From positions 3,128,855 to 3,192,854 of the forward strand of contig WNKI01000004.1 of NCBI GenBank assembly GCA_015350385.1: DNA of 64,000 nucleotides, given 5' to 3'. Under the pieces are notes generated by a model, which worked only from the letters and a program-made list of their open reading frames with translations, did no database searches and was not told the DNA's origin. The translations under genes were made by a program, and so were the position numbers. Shown one piece after another: positions 40,644 through 51,225 of the stretch. Source of the DNA: Aculops lycopersici. Its lineage: Eukaryota; Arthropoda; Arachnida; Trombidiformes; Eriophyidae. The number at the start of each line of letters is the position of its first letter. Position 1 is the first letter of the stretch.

Positions 40644-40861
40644 TGTAGGTCTAACTTAAAGTGACAGGAAGATATATAAAATGTTGTATATGTTGCTGAA
40701 ATCCTGGAACGTGATAACGAAGCTCGCGCACGAGTTTTTATTTGTTTTGTGCAGCCACGTTGATACCATGTGACCAAAATTCAATACATATCTACACATA
40801 ATAAACTCTCTCTTGATATTTAGTGTATTCAGACTAAAATCAATCTATATTAGAAAATCAA
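40644..40861. promoter_or_regulatory. bidirectional promoter region, DARS2 (-) and PUSL1-like (+)
   Basis: Only 218 bp separate the two start codons, so both transcripts must initiate here or inside one another. AT-rich, with no strong TATA box on either strand. Confidence 0.6.
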
Positions 40862-41385
40862 ATGACTGCTATACCAGGAAACTTGCCTTATTGCACACAT
40901 CGTTATGCAATATTTGTGTCATATTTAGGATCACGATATTCGGGATCTCAGCGCTTGACGGCTAGACGTGGGGATACAACTCAAACGACGGTCCAGGAAG
41001 CCTTAGAATGGGCTTTGGAACAATTTCTACCTAAGAGGAAGTGCTCGCTAACCTCAGCTTCTCGAACCGATGCTGGAGTTCATGCTAATTTGAATTGCTT
41101 CTGTTTACCATTGATGGATTTCTCCAGGCCCACTGAGAAGATGAAGAGATTGATGAATTTACATCTACTCAAAGAAAATCATGAGGTGGCTGTCAAAGAC
41201 ATTGTCCTCATGTCAAACGATTTTCACCCAAGAAAATGCTGCCACTATAGAGAGTACATTTTCAGGCTAGCTGTTCCACATCGATGTTCTATCGGGCTCA
41301 AGGAGACTTTGACCAACTTGTTGAAACCAATTGATTTGATGCCTCAACTGCCAATCAACGAGTACTACAAAATCATGCCAGTTCC
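40862..41385 (+). CDS. PUSL1: tRNA pseudouridine synthase, TruA/PUSL1 family, exon 1
   Basis: The enzyme converts uridine to pseudouridine in tRNA; animal PUSL1 is mitochondrial. Exon 1 holds the N-terminal half: YAIFVSYLGSRYSGSQR (the TruA opening strand), and SASRTDAGVHA with the catalytic Asp of the SRTDAGVHA motif, then DFHPRKCCHYREYIFRL, the conserved R-x-Y-x-Y-like region. It ends at a GTAAGT donor at 41386 with two codon bases left. Four exons give a 375-residue protein with all phases matching. No strong targeting peptide is evident. It shares a promoter region with DARS2. Confidence 0.9.
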
Positions 41386-41474
41386 GTAAGTTAAACATGC
41401 TAATGATAATCAAGCAGCTCGTTCGAGTGTCCCAAGCTAACATTCTACGTGTTCTTTTCTATTGCATGGACTAG

Positions 41475-41700
41475 TCAATTCGACCATGGCAAAGCCTTAG
41501 AAGTTATAAACTTGTTTAACGGTGAGCACGACTTCCGGGCTTTTGCTAATATTGACAAGGAAGAGAGAGTGTCTTCCACTGTGCGGGATATACAAATAGA
41601 CTTGAGGATACCAGATTATCAAGGCGTGGATGTCGGAAGAGAGTATCCACTTACCATCTACGAGTTATCTTTCAAGAGCAAGAGCTTTCTACGTAACCAG
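41475..41700 (+). CDS. PUSL1: PUSL1-like pseudouridine synthase, exon 2
   Basis: Acceptor GGACTAG ends at 41474; GTGAGT donor at 41701. It encodes the second TruA subdomain, FNGEHDFRAFANIDKEER and the strand ELSFKSKSFLRNQ. The preceding intron is 89 nt. Frame is continuous with exon 1 (P-Q-F-D-H-G). Confidence 0.88.
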
Positions 41701-41782
41701 GTGAGTATGCAGTCACTAAAAGCCTTAGATGTTTATCAATCAAGACCAGAACGCTAATGCTCGAATCATCGCCAAACAAAAG

Positions 41783-41951
41783 ATAAGACGTATGGTTGGC
41801 GCTATGGTTGCTTATGCGACTTATAACCGAACTTCTCTAGGTCATATAAAGGCTTTGCTAGATGAGCCCAGTAAGAATATATTTAGAGAACCCCTGCTAC
41901 TTGCCGAGCCATGGGGCTTGTACCTCAATCGACTCTATTACGATCAATCAG
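41783..41951 (+). CDS. PUSL1: PUSL1-like pseudouridine synthase, exon 3
   Basis: Acceptor ACAAAAG ends at 41782 with CTAAT branch-like text upstream; GTGAGT donor at 41952. Joining gives LRNQIRRMVGAMV, the canonical TruA C-terminal motif, which confirms the join. It continues NIFREPLLLAEPWGLYLNRLYY. Confidence 0.88.
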
Positions 41952-42005
41952 GTGAGTACGACAAGATTTATGCGGGGTGTTCAACTAGTTGCTAATCACT
42001 CATAG

Positions 42006-42214
42006 TAACTTCGAGACCAATTTTTCATCCTCCATCAGTATTTCAAAATTCCATGAGGACACATGAGACAGATAAGACTCTCAAGAAGGAGACTGTTAGT
42101 TTGGAAACATTGGGTTTATTGAGACAGTTCGTAACAGACGACACATGTGATATTGTTGATGAAGGCACCGGAGCAAAAAATCTCGATGACCAAACGATCG
42201 CTGGGGAAGATTAA
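42006..42214 (+). CDS. PUSL1: PUSL1-like pseudouridine synthase, exon 4
   Basis: Acceptor TCATAG ends at 42005 with a CTAAT branch site 12 nt before. A second in-frame acceptor at 42038 would shorten the protein by 11 residues. The exon encodes a variable tail ending TAA at 42212-42214. The chosen intron is only 54 nt. Confidence 0.7.
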
Positions 42215-42240
42215 GTACGAGCACAAGGGTTTATCCATAA

Positions 42241-42264
42241 ATTGATAGATGTGATACTATCAAT
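42241..42264 (+). other. perfect 8-bp hairpin between PUSL1-like and TSSK-like genes
   Basis: ATTGATAG pairs with CTATCAAT around an 8-nt loop, in the 81-bp spacer between the stop of one gene and the ATG of the next on the same strand. Confidence 0.7.
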
Positions 42265-42295
42265 CGTATGAGCAATCACTTATACGTCGAATATT

Positions 42296-43297
42296 ATGGA
42301 CAAATCAACTAGGAAATCTAATAAGCAGCCTCCAGCGCAAACCCCAAATAGCGTCCAACCCTCGAATGAAAGTCAGAGCGGCCCGAGTTGGATCAAATCG
42401 GGCACAGTTAGTGGATCTAGCAGAGACAATGCTGAACAAATTATTGATACTCTCTGTCCAGCTGTCAGAAAGATGGGCTACACCTCAAATCCCTACGAAA
42501 CCGTCGGCGAGGGCGCCTTCAGCCGAGTATATAGGGCGCGGTCAAATAAAGTAGTCGGTAGGGATATAGCAGTGAAGATAGTTCGCGTCGACGATCCAAA
42601 TATACCCCAAGCTTGGAAGGAGCACTCGATGAAGCGAGAGCTCAAGATATTGAAACGAGTCAAGCACCCAAATATGATAACGATTTACGATGTAATCAAA
42701 ACTAGAACAAGAATATATATCTTTATGGACCTCGCTGCAGCATCGGTGTCGCGTCACCTTGCAGCCACCGAGGAGCCGGCAAGTGAACAGACTGCACGAA
42801 ATTGGTTCGGTGGAATTTCTAGTGCAGTTGCCTATCTACATCAGATTGAGATAGCACATAGGGATCTCAAGAATGACAATATATTGATAGACTCAAATGG
42901 CCAGGCTAAGCTAACAGATTTTGGCTTCGCTTGCTTCACCTATGATCGCCAAACTCGTTCCGAAATACTATCAAAAACTTCCTGTGGCTCCAGAGCATAT
43001 GTCTCTCCTGAAGTCTTCAATCCACCTTACAACGCCAAGTATGCTGACGTTTGGTCGCTAGGTATTTGCTTATATGAGTGTGTTACGTTAACCCTACCCT
43101 TTCGCGAAGATCTACCAACTCACATATTTTTGAAACAGCAAATAGAAAGAGGTCTAGTCATTCCGAGAAAATTTCAAGCTCGTTTAGATGAATCATTGCA
43201 AGATTTGCTCAAAAAAATGGTGGAGCCGGATATAAATAAACGTATCAGATCCGAGGCAGTCACAAACCATCCCTGGATTCGGATGCCTCGCTTTTGA
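42296..43297 (+). CDS. testis-specific serine kinase-like (TSSK) protein kinase
   Basis: Ser/Thr kinase of 333 residues. The N-terminus (about 65 residues) is low complexity. The kinase domain runs about 66-330: VGEGAFSRVY glycine loop, IAVKIVRV lysine, HRDLKNDN catalytic loop, DFGFACF, and the activation segment LSKTSCGSRAYVSPEVF with the TSSK-like SKT-x-CGS-x-AY pattern. NHPWIRMP closes the fold. All catalytic residues are present. TSSK kinases act in sperm development, so a male germline role is inferred from the family. The ATG is only 81 bp after the stop of the PUSL1-like gene, leaving little room for an independent promoter. The gene is intronless, as most TSSKs are. Confidence 0.85.
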   Translation: MDKSTRKSNKQPPAQTPNSVQPSNESQSGPSWIKSGTVSGSSRDNAEQIIDTLCPAVRKMGYTSNPYETVGEGAFSRVYRARSNKVVGRDIAVKIVRVDDPNIPQAWKEHSMKRELKILKRVKHPNMITIYDVIKTRTRIYIFMDLAAASVSRHLAATEEPASEQTARNWFGGISSAVAYLHQIEIAHRDLKNDNILIDSNGQAKLTDFGFACFTYDRQTRSEILSKTSCGSRAYVSPEVFNPPYNAKYADVWSLGICLYECVTLTLPFREDLPTHIFLKQQIERGLVIPRKFQARLDESLQDLLKKMVEPDINKRIRSEAVTNHPWIRMPRF

Positions 43298-43505
43298 GTC
43301 AAGAGGTTGGATTCTAATTTTTCATTTTATATAGAAGTAACTTGATGGGCAAACTAATCAGAACAACTGATCAGTTCGCTAAGTGGAAACATTTAATTTA
43401 ATTCATTGCAATCGGAGTCTTGAGGGTCATGAGCGGTTTTGAATCAGTTTGGGGCTTCAGTCTTGTGGATGACGACACCTGTTGCTTCTGTTCTATCCAA
43501 TCTGC

Positions 43506-45269
43506 TCATTGATGTTCGATGCAATCGATCAGGTATCGCATTGTGTCTCTTGAACCATTGAAAGCCGCCAGGTGGATTGGGTGCCAACCTGCTCGATTGG
43601 CGAGGTTTGGGTTGGCACCATTTGAGACGAGTTGCTTGCACCAAGCTAGACTTCGTCGATAGATGATTGCATAATGCAGCGCTGTTTGGCCATCAACATG
43701 TACATTTAGCAGGTTCTTTTTAAACTCACTTCGTTTATCCAACATCTCGCTGAATTCTTTGTAGTCGCCGGATCTAATAATATTGATCAATGAGCTCAGA
43801 CTATCGAGTTGCGATTCGGTTATCTTCTCAAATTTCACAGTAATTGGCCTAAAATCTTGTTGCTCATCGTGAAATGAGTTGGAACTAATTCTTTGTCTCG
43901 GCGATGGATTTAGTCCATCATTATTATTTGTCATACTATCACCTTCACCTCTGATTAACTCATCGGCTTCAACATCTGAGCCTGTATCAGTAAGCTCCGC
44001 GGTATTGATGATGGTCGTGTTTGCGTCAAGTGATCTAGAGTCTTCGTCACCTAGTTGAGACGGCGGCGGCGTAACTGAGGTAAGAATATCCAGTTCAGCT
44101 ATTGCTATTGGTGATGTCGATAATGTGGTTGTCTCACTCTGAATCTGATTTGTCTGGTCACTATCACAAACAATTGAAGTCTTCTGGGAAGTCCTTCGTC
44201 TTCTATGTCCGGTCGTTTTCATCGCAAACTTGGATCTGTTGATTGCGGAAACACCTTTTCTATTTAAAACTAGACGTTGCCGTCTCAAACCAAGCAAATC
44301 GGTTGCTGAAAATCGTTGAGCTTTGCCCAGCTCGAGATTGAGCAATTTGCGATCGATATTTCGACTAGCAATCAAGTTAACAAGTGACTTCATTTGGGTT
44401 CTCGTTTCCGACGAACCTCTAGACTGAGTGAATAACAATGACCAACAACCAGACTCTAGAGATTTTTCGGATATTAACTCTAGCTGTTGCTTCACTCCTT
44501 CAGCTTCTAGTTGTTTCTGGATTCTAAATTTGTCTTGAGTTGACGCAGCAATAACAAACAAAAGCTCGTTGGGCCTCAGTGTTTGCTCGAGTATCAACTT
44601 GAGGTTGGGGTCTTCTTCTATGTGATCCCTTCTAATTTTCTCACATTGAGGTTCTTGCTCTCGCTCTTCTAATGATTGCTCTAAAGAATTCGATGCGTAG
44701 ACTAAAACATCGATATCCTGAAATGAAGTGGCCGTTTCGATGGTTACTGACTGTAGTGGTGATGTTGTTCTTGATGTTTCGACTTCATCATCAACTCGAT
44801 GCTCTCGACTCCCGCCGACTGTCATATTGAGCTTTGTGTCTACTACTTCTTCCGACTTGATTTGCTCACTCTCTCTGCTACTTGAGATTGGTGCAAAATG
44901 TTGTCGCAAATGATAAGATTCTCGCTCGCTCTCAGCACCAACAACCACAAGCAAACTAGTGGTATTGCTGCCGTTGCTATTGGTGAACTGATGAGGTGAA
45001 ATGTTGGCGTTTAGGTTGTTGTTGTTGTTGTCGCCGCTGGCATCGGCAGCATCACTTTTATTACTGTTACTGTCACTCTTATTCTTATCTTGGCTGCCGG
45101 CGTCGACTACGTAGTCGACGATACCGATAACTTTACCTTGGCAACTCAACAACGATGATGAAGGCGACGACGATATTCCTCTCGCTCTTTTGGGGGCAAA
45201 ACAGTGAACTTGGTCTTCGTCGTCTTGGTCCACTACTCGTCCTCTTCTTCTTCTTCTTCGGTGTCGCAT
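43506..45269 (-). CDS. large protein with NRARP-like C-terminal ankyrin repeats
   Basis: 587 residues from the ATG at 45269. The first 200 or so are low complexity (Arg-rich start RHRRRRRRGR, then Ser/Asn/Asp). A middle block near 225-350 (NELLFVIAASTQDKFRIQK and LGLRRQRLVLNRKG) looks structured but is not recognised. The end is the informative part: SLINIIRSGDYKEFSEML, GQTALHYAIIYRR, LVSNGANPNLANRAGWHPIH and LAAFNGSRDTMRYLI form a helical cap and two ankyrin repeats. Their spacing and words are close to NRARP, the Notch-regulated ankyrin protein, where LANRDGW-x-x-LHIAAFGGH occurs. NRARP itself is about 114 residues, so this is either an NRARP with a very long extension or another short-ankyrin family such as PPP1R27. 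Convergent with the TSSK-like gene. Confidence 0.55.
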   Translation of the reverse strand: MRHRRRRRRGRVVDQDDEDQVHCFAPKRARGISSSPSSSLLSCQGKVIGIVDYVVDAGSQDKNKSDSNSNKSDAADASGDNNNNNLNANISPHQFTNSNGSNTTSLLVVVGAESERESYHLRQHFAPISSSRESEQIKSEEVVDTKLNMTVGGSREHRVDDEVETSRTTSPLQSVTIETATSFQDIDVLVYASNSLEQSLEEREQEPQCEKIRRDHIEEDPNLKLILEQTLRPNELLFVIAASTQDKFRIQKQLEAEGVKQQLELISEKSLESGCWSLLFTQSRGSSETRTQMKSLVNLIASRNIDRKLLNLELGKAQRFSATDLLGLRRQRLVLNRKGVSAINRSKFAMKTTGHRRRRTSQKTSIVCDSDQTNQIQSETTTLSTSPIAIAELDILTSVTPPPSQLGDEDSRSLDANTTIINTAELTDTGSDVEADELIRGEGDSMTNNNDGLNPSPRQRISSNSFHDEQQDFRPITVKFEKITESQLDSLSSLINIIRSGDYKEFSEMLDKRSEFKKNLLNVHVDGQTALHYAIIYRRSLAWCKQLVSNGANPNLANRAGWHPIHLAAFNGSRDTMRYLIDCIEHQ

Positions 45270-48200
45270 CGCGCACAAAGTTGCTGCCTCTATTCCTATC
45301 TCATTTGACCACTAGACCAGTATTCTGTCCTACTCTATTCTATCCCAACCTAAACCAAGCAAAGCCAAGCTAACCTAAACGCTAGAAGCCAAAGCAAAGT
45401 AAGAGAAGAGAGCAAATTCTTTATCCTGTTGTTATATTATTTTGTGTGCCTTTAGTATGTGCAGCGATAGAATAAAGGGAACCAGGCCAGACCGGCCGAC
45501 AGTACAACAACGAGTGCCCTCCCCTCAGTTGGCCTCCTTATTCCTTGTGGGCAAGCGGCAGCGGCAACGTCGCTGCCGCTTGTTGCTCCCGTTCGCTCGT
45601 TCGTTCGTTTGTCGTTGTTGGCCTGGTAGCCTCCTTCTGCTTCTGCTGCCGTTGCTCTCGCTCCCATTGGCTCCACCTTCTGGCGCTGGCTTCACTTGGG
45701 GGCCGTCGGTTGTGTTGTCGCAATTGCATGAGACCTTCTGTTTGCACGCCAAATGAAGGCACAGCGTTGGGCCCAATGGCGCAGGATAACCGGTACACCA
45801 GCGCCACAACCACCACCAAGTGGGGCCAACTGTTGTTGTTGCTGTGCGTAGTGGCACAAAGGCTCGGCTAGGGGCGGCAGGATGCGCCGTTGCACAGTTG
45901 GCCGCGTCTTGTGCGCATCCTGTGGCCAGTTGCGCGCCCCTCGCTGCCTGCCCCCACTTACCGTTTACCAAAAGTACAAGGAGGCGGCCGGTTTGGCTGC
46001 TCCTGATGGACTCGTGATGCCGCCGTTGCTTTTGCCTCTGCTTCTACTTCTACTGTTGTTTCCATTGCTGCCATTGCTGCTGCCGGCGTCTTCTTGTTAG
46101 GTAGCCGCAAAGAGCACCGAGAGTCCAGCAGCCAAGGAGACGCCGAGAAGGAGGCACTAGCGCGCATGGGGGAAAGCAGTGACCGCTTGTGGTTCAACTA
46201 GTGCGAGAAAAGGGGGGAAGAGCGTGAGAAAAATGTTAATTTTCCCACGGGCTCCTCGGGCCGTGAGAAAATTGAGAGAATCGCGGAGCGCGAGTTGTCC
46301 GTGAACATGGAGACAACAACAACAACACAGCGGAGAGCGGAGCACACAAAAATCACTTGTCGCACTGGATCCGGACAGATGGACCAGCGCAAAGGTATGG
46401 CCGATTCCTCTCCGTCTCTCTCTCTCTCTCGGTGGAGAACCAGATTTTTCAACTTAAGAAGGAAGGTAGCGGCGGCACATCAGTGCCACTACTATTGCTG
46501 CTACCACCACCACTGCAGCCAGAGACTTTTAGTGGCGTGCAACTACAGTAGTGATGACCAGAGGAGAGGCAAAGACGAAGCCAAAGCCAATGCCAAAGCC
46601 AACGCTACGAAGAGGACCAAGAGCCATTATCACCGCTACTTTTTCTTGGACCGCTAACCTTTGGTTTTGTTGGTGCCAGTTACTCGCGGCGCCATCATAA
46701 GGAAGAAGGGAAGCCAGAGAGTCGACGGCGGCGGCACCAGAGCCGAGAGTCCCCTGGAATCTGACGCTCTCCTTACCCAAACTCCTTAGGCATCCGGCGC
46801 GACCCACCGACAGACTGGCTAGCCGGCCAACCAGAATCGCACCAGACCGAACCAAATTGGGGGAGCAAGCAAACTGCTAGGTGCTAGCCGAAGCGATGGA
46901 CGTTCTCACCACTGGAACCCACAGCGGCAGCATCAACAACCAGTTCACATGTTTGCTGCTAGTCCACATTCACCAACCAGAGAGAGAGAGAGAGAGAAGC
47001 TAGCAAATCGACGAGGCGCAATATGCGTGCGAACCTCCTCCTCCTCCTCCTCGTGGACTGACCGAGGAGTCGAGTGGCTCGAGTTTCGCCACTTTGTTGG
47101 CTGTCCACCACTCGCCGCTGACGTCGTCTACCTGCGAAAGATGGGCTCTCAGGTTTCCCATCACTTCAAATTGCGAAGTGAATCACTTTGCAAATCACTT
47201 GGCGCTCCGATTAAATTTAAACTGTCTGCAAGTTTGAGTTTGCATTTCTTTAGCTTGGCTCAGTATAAGCGTAATAATGGCAACTACGTTCCAATATTTC
47301 GGACGATCGAGGAGGTTGTTGTTGCCGCTAGAAGTTGTTCTTGTTTCCCATGTTGCTGATGCTGTTGCTGTTGTAGTGCTACTGTGTGAGTCCAACAACA
47401 CCAACAAAACTAGAGAAGAGAGCTTCCCACTCTCCTCTTCGCGCTCCGTCGCAACTATGGGAATTCCGCCAACTGGTCACTTCCACGGTCTCAACGAGTC
47501 GAGGCGGCAAGCCAATCTTATTTAAAACGAGAGAGGTTTGCGCGCATCCATCGCGAATTCCTTTTCATTCCATTGTAAACTCCCGTCCGCTAGCTAGCAA
47601 AGTGGGCACACAACTTTCAGCAGCTCTACCGCCACCAGAAGCACGATAAAACTCGCGGGAGAGTGGAGTTTTGTTTTCTCTCACCGTCACTAAAGTCGTC
47701 ACTATTGGTGGTGCTCCTGCTGCTGGGGCCTTTCAACCTCATGGGCCATGGGTTTTGGTCTTGGTCTTGGTCTAGTGGGGAAATATCGCGGCCGACCAGA
47801 CCAAACCACCATCTCTACTCATGGCCTCGCGTGCCTCGCCATCGCGGCGTCCAATCTGATAGCCATCGTCGCTTGTGGACACGACGGGTCGTGTGCACCG
47901 ACAGCAACAACAACGTGTACTACATTGCGATACTAAAGCAACAGCAACAACGAGGATATCAGCACGCCCCGTGGCGAGCAGTCGCACTGGCCAACTCGGT
48001 ACTACCAGTTTAGTGTAGAGTATCACTCGCTCGCAGCTCCCAAATCAACTCTTGCTTCGGGAACCTCGAGCTCCTAGGTGATAGGACACCCTGGCAGGCA
48101 AGCGAGCGAGCGGACGACGCTCACTTGCAAGTTGCATTAGAGTAAGCTAGAGGGGCTGGAAGTGGCGGCGTGCGAACTTTTCTCGCTATCCTCCGGTGGC

Positions 48201-49131
48201 ATGCGGCCACCGGAACTAACGAAGAAGTCTCTCACACACAAACACACACTCATGCTCACACACAACAAAGCAACACACACATACAAACAAACTCCAATGA
48301 AGTACACGAGCCAACAATGGGAATCCTCGGCCACGACCACGGCCACCGAGGCAAACGCGTGAGAGCGACGGCGGCCAATGGCCAGTAGTAGCGAGCTGGA
48401 TGTGAATGGATAGTTTTAGTTGGTTAGTTGGCTTGATGGCTTGATGGAAACCAGAGACACCATCGCTCTCTGGAAACTCTCTCACGGAATTCCACTGGCA
48501 AGAGCGGCGAGTGTGGGAGTCTCGCTGAGGCACGACCCGGAGACTCGTCATTCTAGCTCCAATTCTGATCTTGTATCAGCTAACAGGTTGTTTGGATAAC
48601 AACCTAGCAGATAGCTCGAATCGATCAATAAATGGTGAGTTTGGATGATGATATTTATATCAAGAACTAAACTTGAAAATTTTCGCGGCTCCTCCAGTCA
48701 ATTCAGCCAACTTCCGGCTGGCAAAAATCTAGCGAGTTGCTGATCTGCTCTCGAGATATCACATTGCTGCCCGCTGGTTGCTCGCACGCGCCGACCAGTT
48801 AATGGGATGGGAACTCTCACGCTTAGAAACTAGACTCCTAGGTGCTCTAGATCTAGTGGCGGCTGTGGTGGCCCATGAAGCTGATTGAATAACTATACAC
48901 TAGCACAAATCGCACTGCGCGTACGTGTCCAAGGCGCAGACTCGCCGGTCTCACGCAATTGGCAGCACCATCGTGAGACCTGCAGTGTTGCGTGCGACTT
49001 CTCTACTCGGCGAGATTGTTCTCCGATAGAGAGGGATGGGAAAGGTCGAAAGCATAAGGTGGTTGCAAATGACGCCATCTGTAAGTAAGTAGACTCTCAA
49101 TCGCTCTCTATTACAACACATATCACACGCT
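45270..49131. other. long spacer upstream of the NRARP-like gene and downstream of MIPEP
   Basis: Almost 3.9 kb with no supported coding gene. It holds CT (46416-46429), GA (46980-46996), CTC (47036-47054) and CA-type (48233-48293) simple repeats, plus GTTGCTGCTG-rich stretches. Open frames here are all compositional (Arg/Ala/Leu-rich, overlapping on both strands). The right part probably carries the MIPEP 3' UTR, and the left part the promoter of the NRARP-like gene. Confidence 0.5.
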
Positions 49132-51225
49132 TTAATCATCGACTCGCGGCTGATGGAACGACGCAATCACACTATGCGCTATGAACTCTGCATTAATTTT
49201 GCAATCTAGAACATCCTCGGCAATTTGCTGCGCTGGCTTCCCGCCTCCGGGGGCCAGCACCTCGCGTTTGTATCGCTCGCCGGCTCGTCTACTAAGCGGA
49301 TCTTGGGCAAAGAGTTTGGTCCAAATTGCGCCGGCAACGGCGCGAGATATCAAGTATGAGTAGTACTTGGCTCCGTAGCCAACTAAATGCGCGAAGCGCA
49401 ATTGCCAAGCTGTAGATTCAACGTAAGGGATGGATGGGTAATACTGCGATTGGATTTTGGCTAGAATATCGGTTGTGGTGGTGGTGGAGGTGTTGGGTGC
49501 ATTCTGGTTCTGGTGCTGCTGCCTTAACCTTTCAATGCTGGAACTATGATAAGCTTGATCTAGAGCCGCATAGAAGACTTGTAATTGCGTCTCGCTGGCA
49601 ATGAAAACTTTCTTCGATTTTATCCAACGTTTCATGAGCTCCATTGGCATCTGTTCACCTGTCGCATGATGTCTAGCAAACTGACCAACAACTCGAGGAT
49701 CCGAGGCAAAAAATTCCATCAAAATTGAGGGAACTTCGGCAAGATCAGTGGAGCACCTAGTTCCTGTAATGTGCTGATACTTAGTTCTCGCCATCATCGA
49801 GTGCATCGCGTGGCCCATCTCGTGGAACAGATTGTCGACCATACCGGGCGATAATAATGAGGGATTATTATCGTTTGAGTCTGGCAAATTTAATACTAGG
49901 ACAACTATTGGCAATTGGTAGCTTCCATCGCGTAAATTGCAACCACCTTGAATCGTATGATGACAGTCTTGATGTTGCTTCATTTGTCTCTCAAATAAAT
50001 CGCAGTATATATATCCTATTGTTTCATTAGTTTGCTCGTCCACTATGGCTAGTTTGATCACATCGTTGTGCCATAACTCGCCACTTGTACAATTATCCAC
50101 CTGCATCCTAACTCCGTAAAGCTTTTGAAAAATCATATTGAGTCCGTCCATGCAAACACCTATGGAAAAGTACGGCAAACATTGGAGAACGCTCTCATTG
50201 TAAATGCCTCGTTTGTAATTAAGACTATAGTAGGGAACATCCCAAGCATTCAATCGTGTTGCTGAAGGGTTGTTCTTCTTCTTCAAATCGAGCATTTGGT
50301 CATAATCACATTGAGCTAAACTTAAGACACGTTCATTGAGGATGTTCAAAAAATCGCTCACAACCCCGGGGTTTCCTGCGATACTACCACAAACTGCTCG
50401 ATGAGCATACGATTCGAAGCCACACAATCGGGCCAAGTCTAAACGGCACATCAGTAGATTATTGAGTACATCGTGTTGAGTTTCGTCTAGTGACAGGTAG
50501 GCTTTGTAGGCTACCTCTCTCACTAATTCGTCATCGGAATCTGCATGCAATCCATTGACATAAGATTTGCCAGAATTACTTGGAAACGCGTGCCTCACAG
50601 TTGCAGGCAAGTCTGAAGTCTTGACTAGGCGACCCTGATTGGCATTGGCAGCAAATATAGAGCTCAACTTAAGTATTGATTCATTCAATTGTAAAACTAA
50701 TCTTCTTTTGTCCTCGTCTAAATGTATTCCACTTTGTTCAAAGTCGAACATGAAGAGCTTGGCCACATACTCGTCGAGCTCGTCACTGAATTTGGCACTC
50801 TTAAGAGCATTGTATAATCTTGGATCTGTATTCAGTTGTTCAACTAAACCACTTATGGCAACCGAGGCCTGCTCAGCTGTGGCTCTAAATCTTGGCTGAG
50901 GATGTCCAACTCGAATAAACTCCGCCAAATCGGCCACTTTACATAAACAGTTTGATAGTTCGTCAAATAGGGCAACTGTATTTGTATTCTTGGCAGGTTT
51001 AACAATTTCTCTCACTAACCCCTTGGCTTCTTCTAATGCATTGTCTCTAATGACATGGAATCCATCTGGTCCTTGTAACTGATCAATTCCAAACAATCCA
51101 GTTCGCTTGAATAGCGAGTCCCTCTTGATGCTCGAGTTTATATGGAGCTTGTTAAACGCCGATGCCAGGCCTGTTGTCACTTTGCGTCGACTAAAATAGG
51201 ATAGCATGGAAGAAGGTAGTTTCAT
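49132..51225 (-). CDS. MIPEP: mitochondrial intermediate peptidase (M3 zinc peptidase)
   Basis: Matrix metallopeptidase that removes an octapeptide from imported precursors after the first processing cut. The N-terminus (MKLPSSMLSYFSRRKVTT) is a typical mitochondrial presequence. GLFGIDQLQGPDGFHVI is the characteristic MIP start. The zinc site FHEMGHAMHSM (HExxH near residue 468) is followed by the third ligand region STDLAEVPSILMEFFA. VGYGAKYYSYLISRAVAGAIW near the end is also family-typical. Length 697 against 713 in human. A low-complexity insertion (QHQNQNAPNTSTTTTT) interrupts the C-terminal third. Single uninterrupted frame, start at the only N-terminal ATG. Divergent from the ABCC gene with a 4-kb spacer. 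Confidence 0.95.
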   Translation of the reverse strand: MKLPSSMLSYFSRRKVTTGLASAFNKLHINSSIKRDSLFKRTGLFGIDQLQGPDGFHVIRDNALEEAKGLVREIVKPAKNTNTVALFDELSNCLCKVADLAEFIRVGHPQPRFRATAEQASVAISGLVEQLNTDPRLYNALKSAKFSDELDEYVAKLFMFDFEQSGIHLDEDKRRLVLQLNESILKLSSIFAANANQGRLVKTSDLPATVRHAFPSNSGKSYVNGLHADSDDELVREVAYKAYLSLDETQHDVLNNLLMCRLDLARLCGFESYAHRAVCGSIAGNPGVVSDFLNILNERVLSLAQCDYDQMLDLKKKNNPSATRLNAWDVPYYSLNYKRGIYNESVLQCLPYFSIGVCMDGLNMIFQKLYGVRMQVDNCTSGELWHNDVIKLAIVDEQTNETIGYIYCDLFERQMKQHQDCHHTIQGGCNLRDGSYQLPIVVLVLNLPDSNDNNPSLLSPGMVDNLFHEMGHAMHSMMARTKYQHITGTRCSTDLAEVPSILMEFFASDPRVVGQFARHHATGEQMPMELMKRWIKSKKVFIASETQLQVFYAALDQAYHSSSIERLRQQHQNQNAPNTSTTTTTDILAKIQSQYYPSIPYVESTAWQLRFAHLVGYGAKYYSYLISRAVAGAIWTKLFAQDPLSRRAGERYKREVLAPGGGKPAQQIAEDVLDCKINAEFIAHSVIASFHQPRVDD

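Noticed and set aside
45442..47360. Several Arg/Ala/Leu-rich frames in the long spacer
   Set aside because: They overlap on both strands and follow GC-rich triplet composition rather than protein-like patterns.
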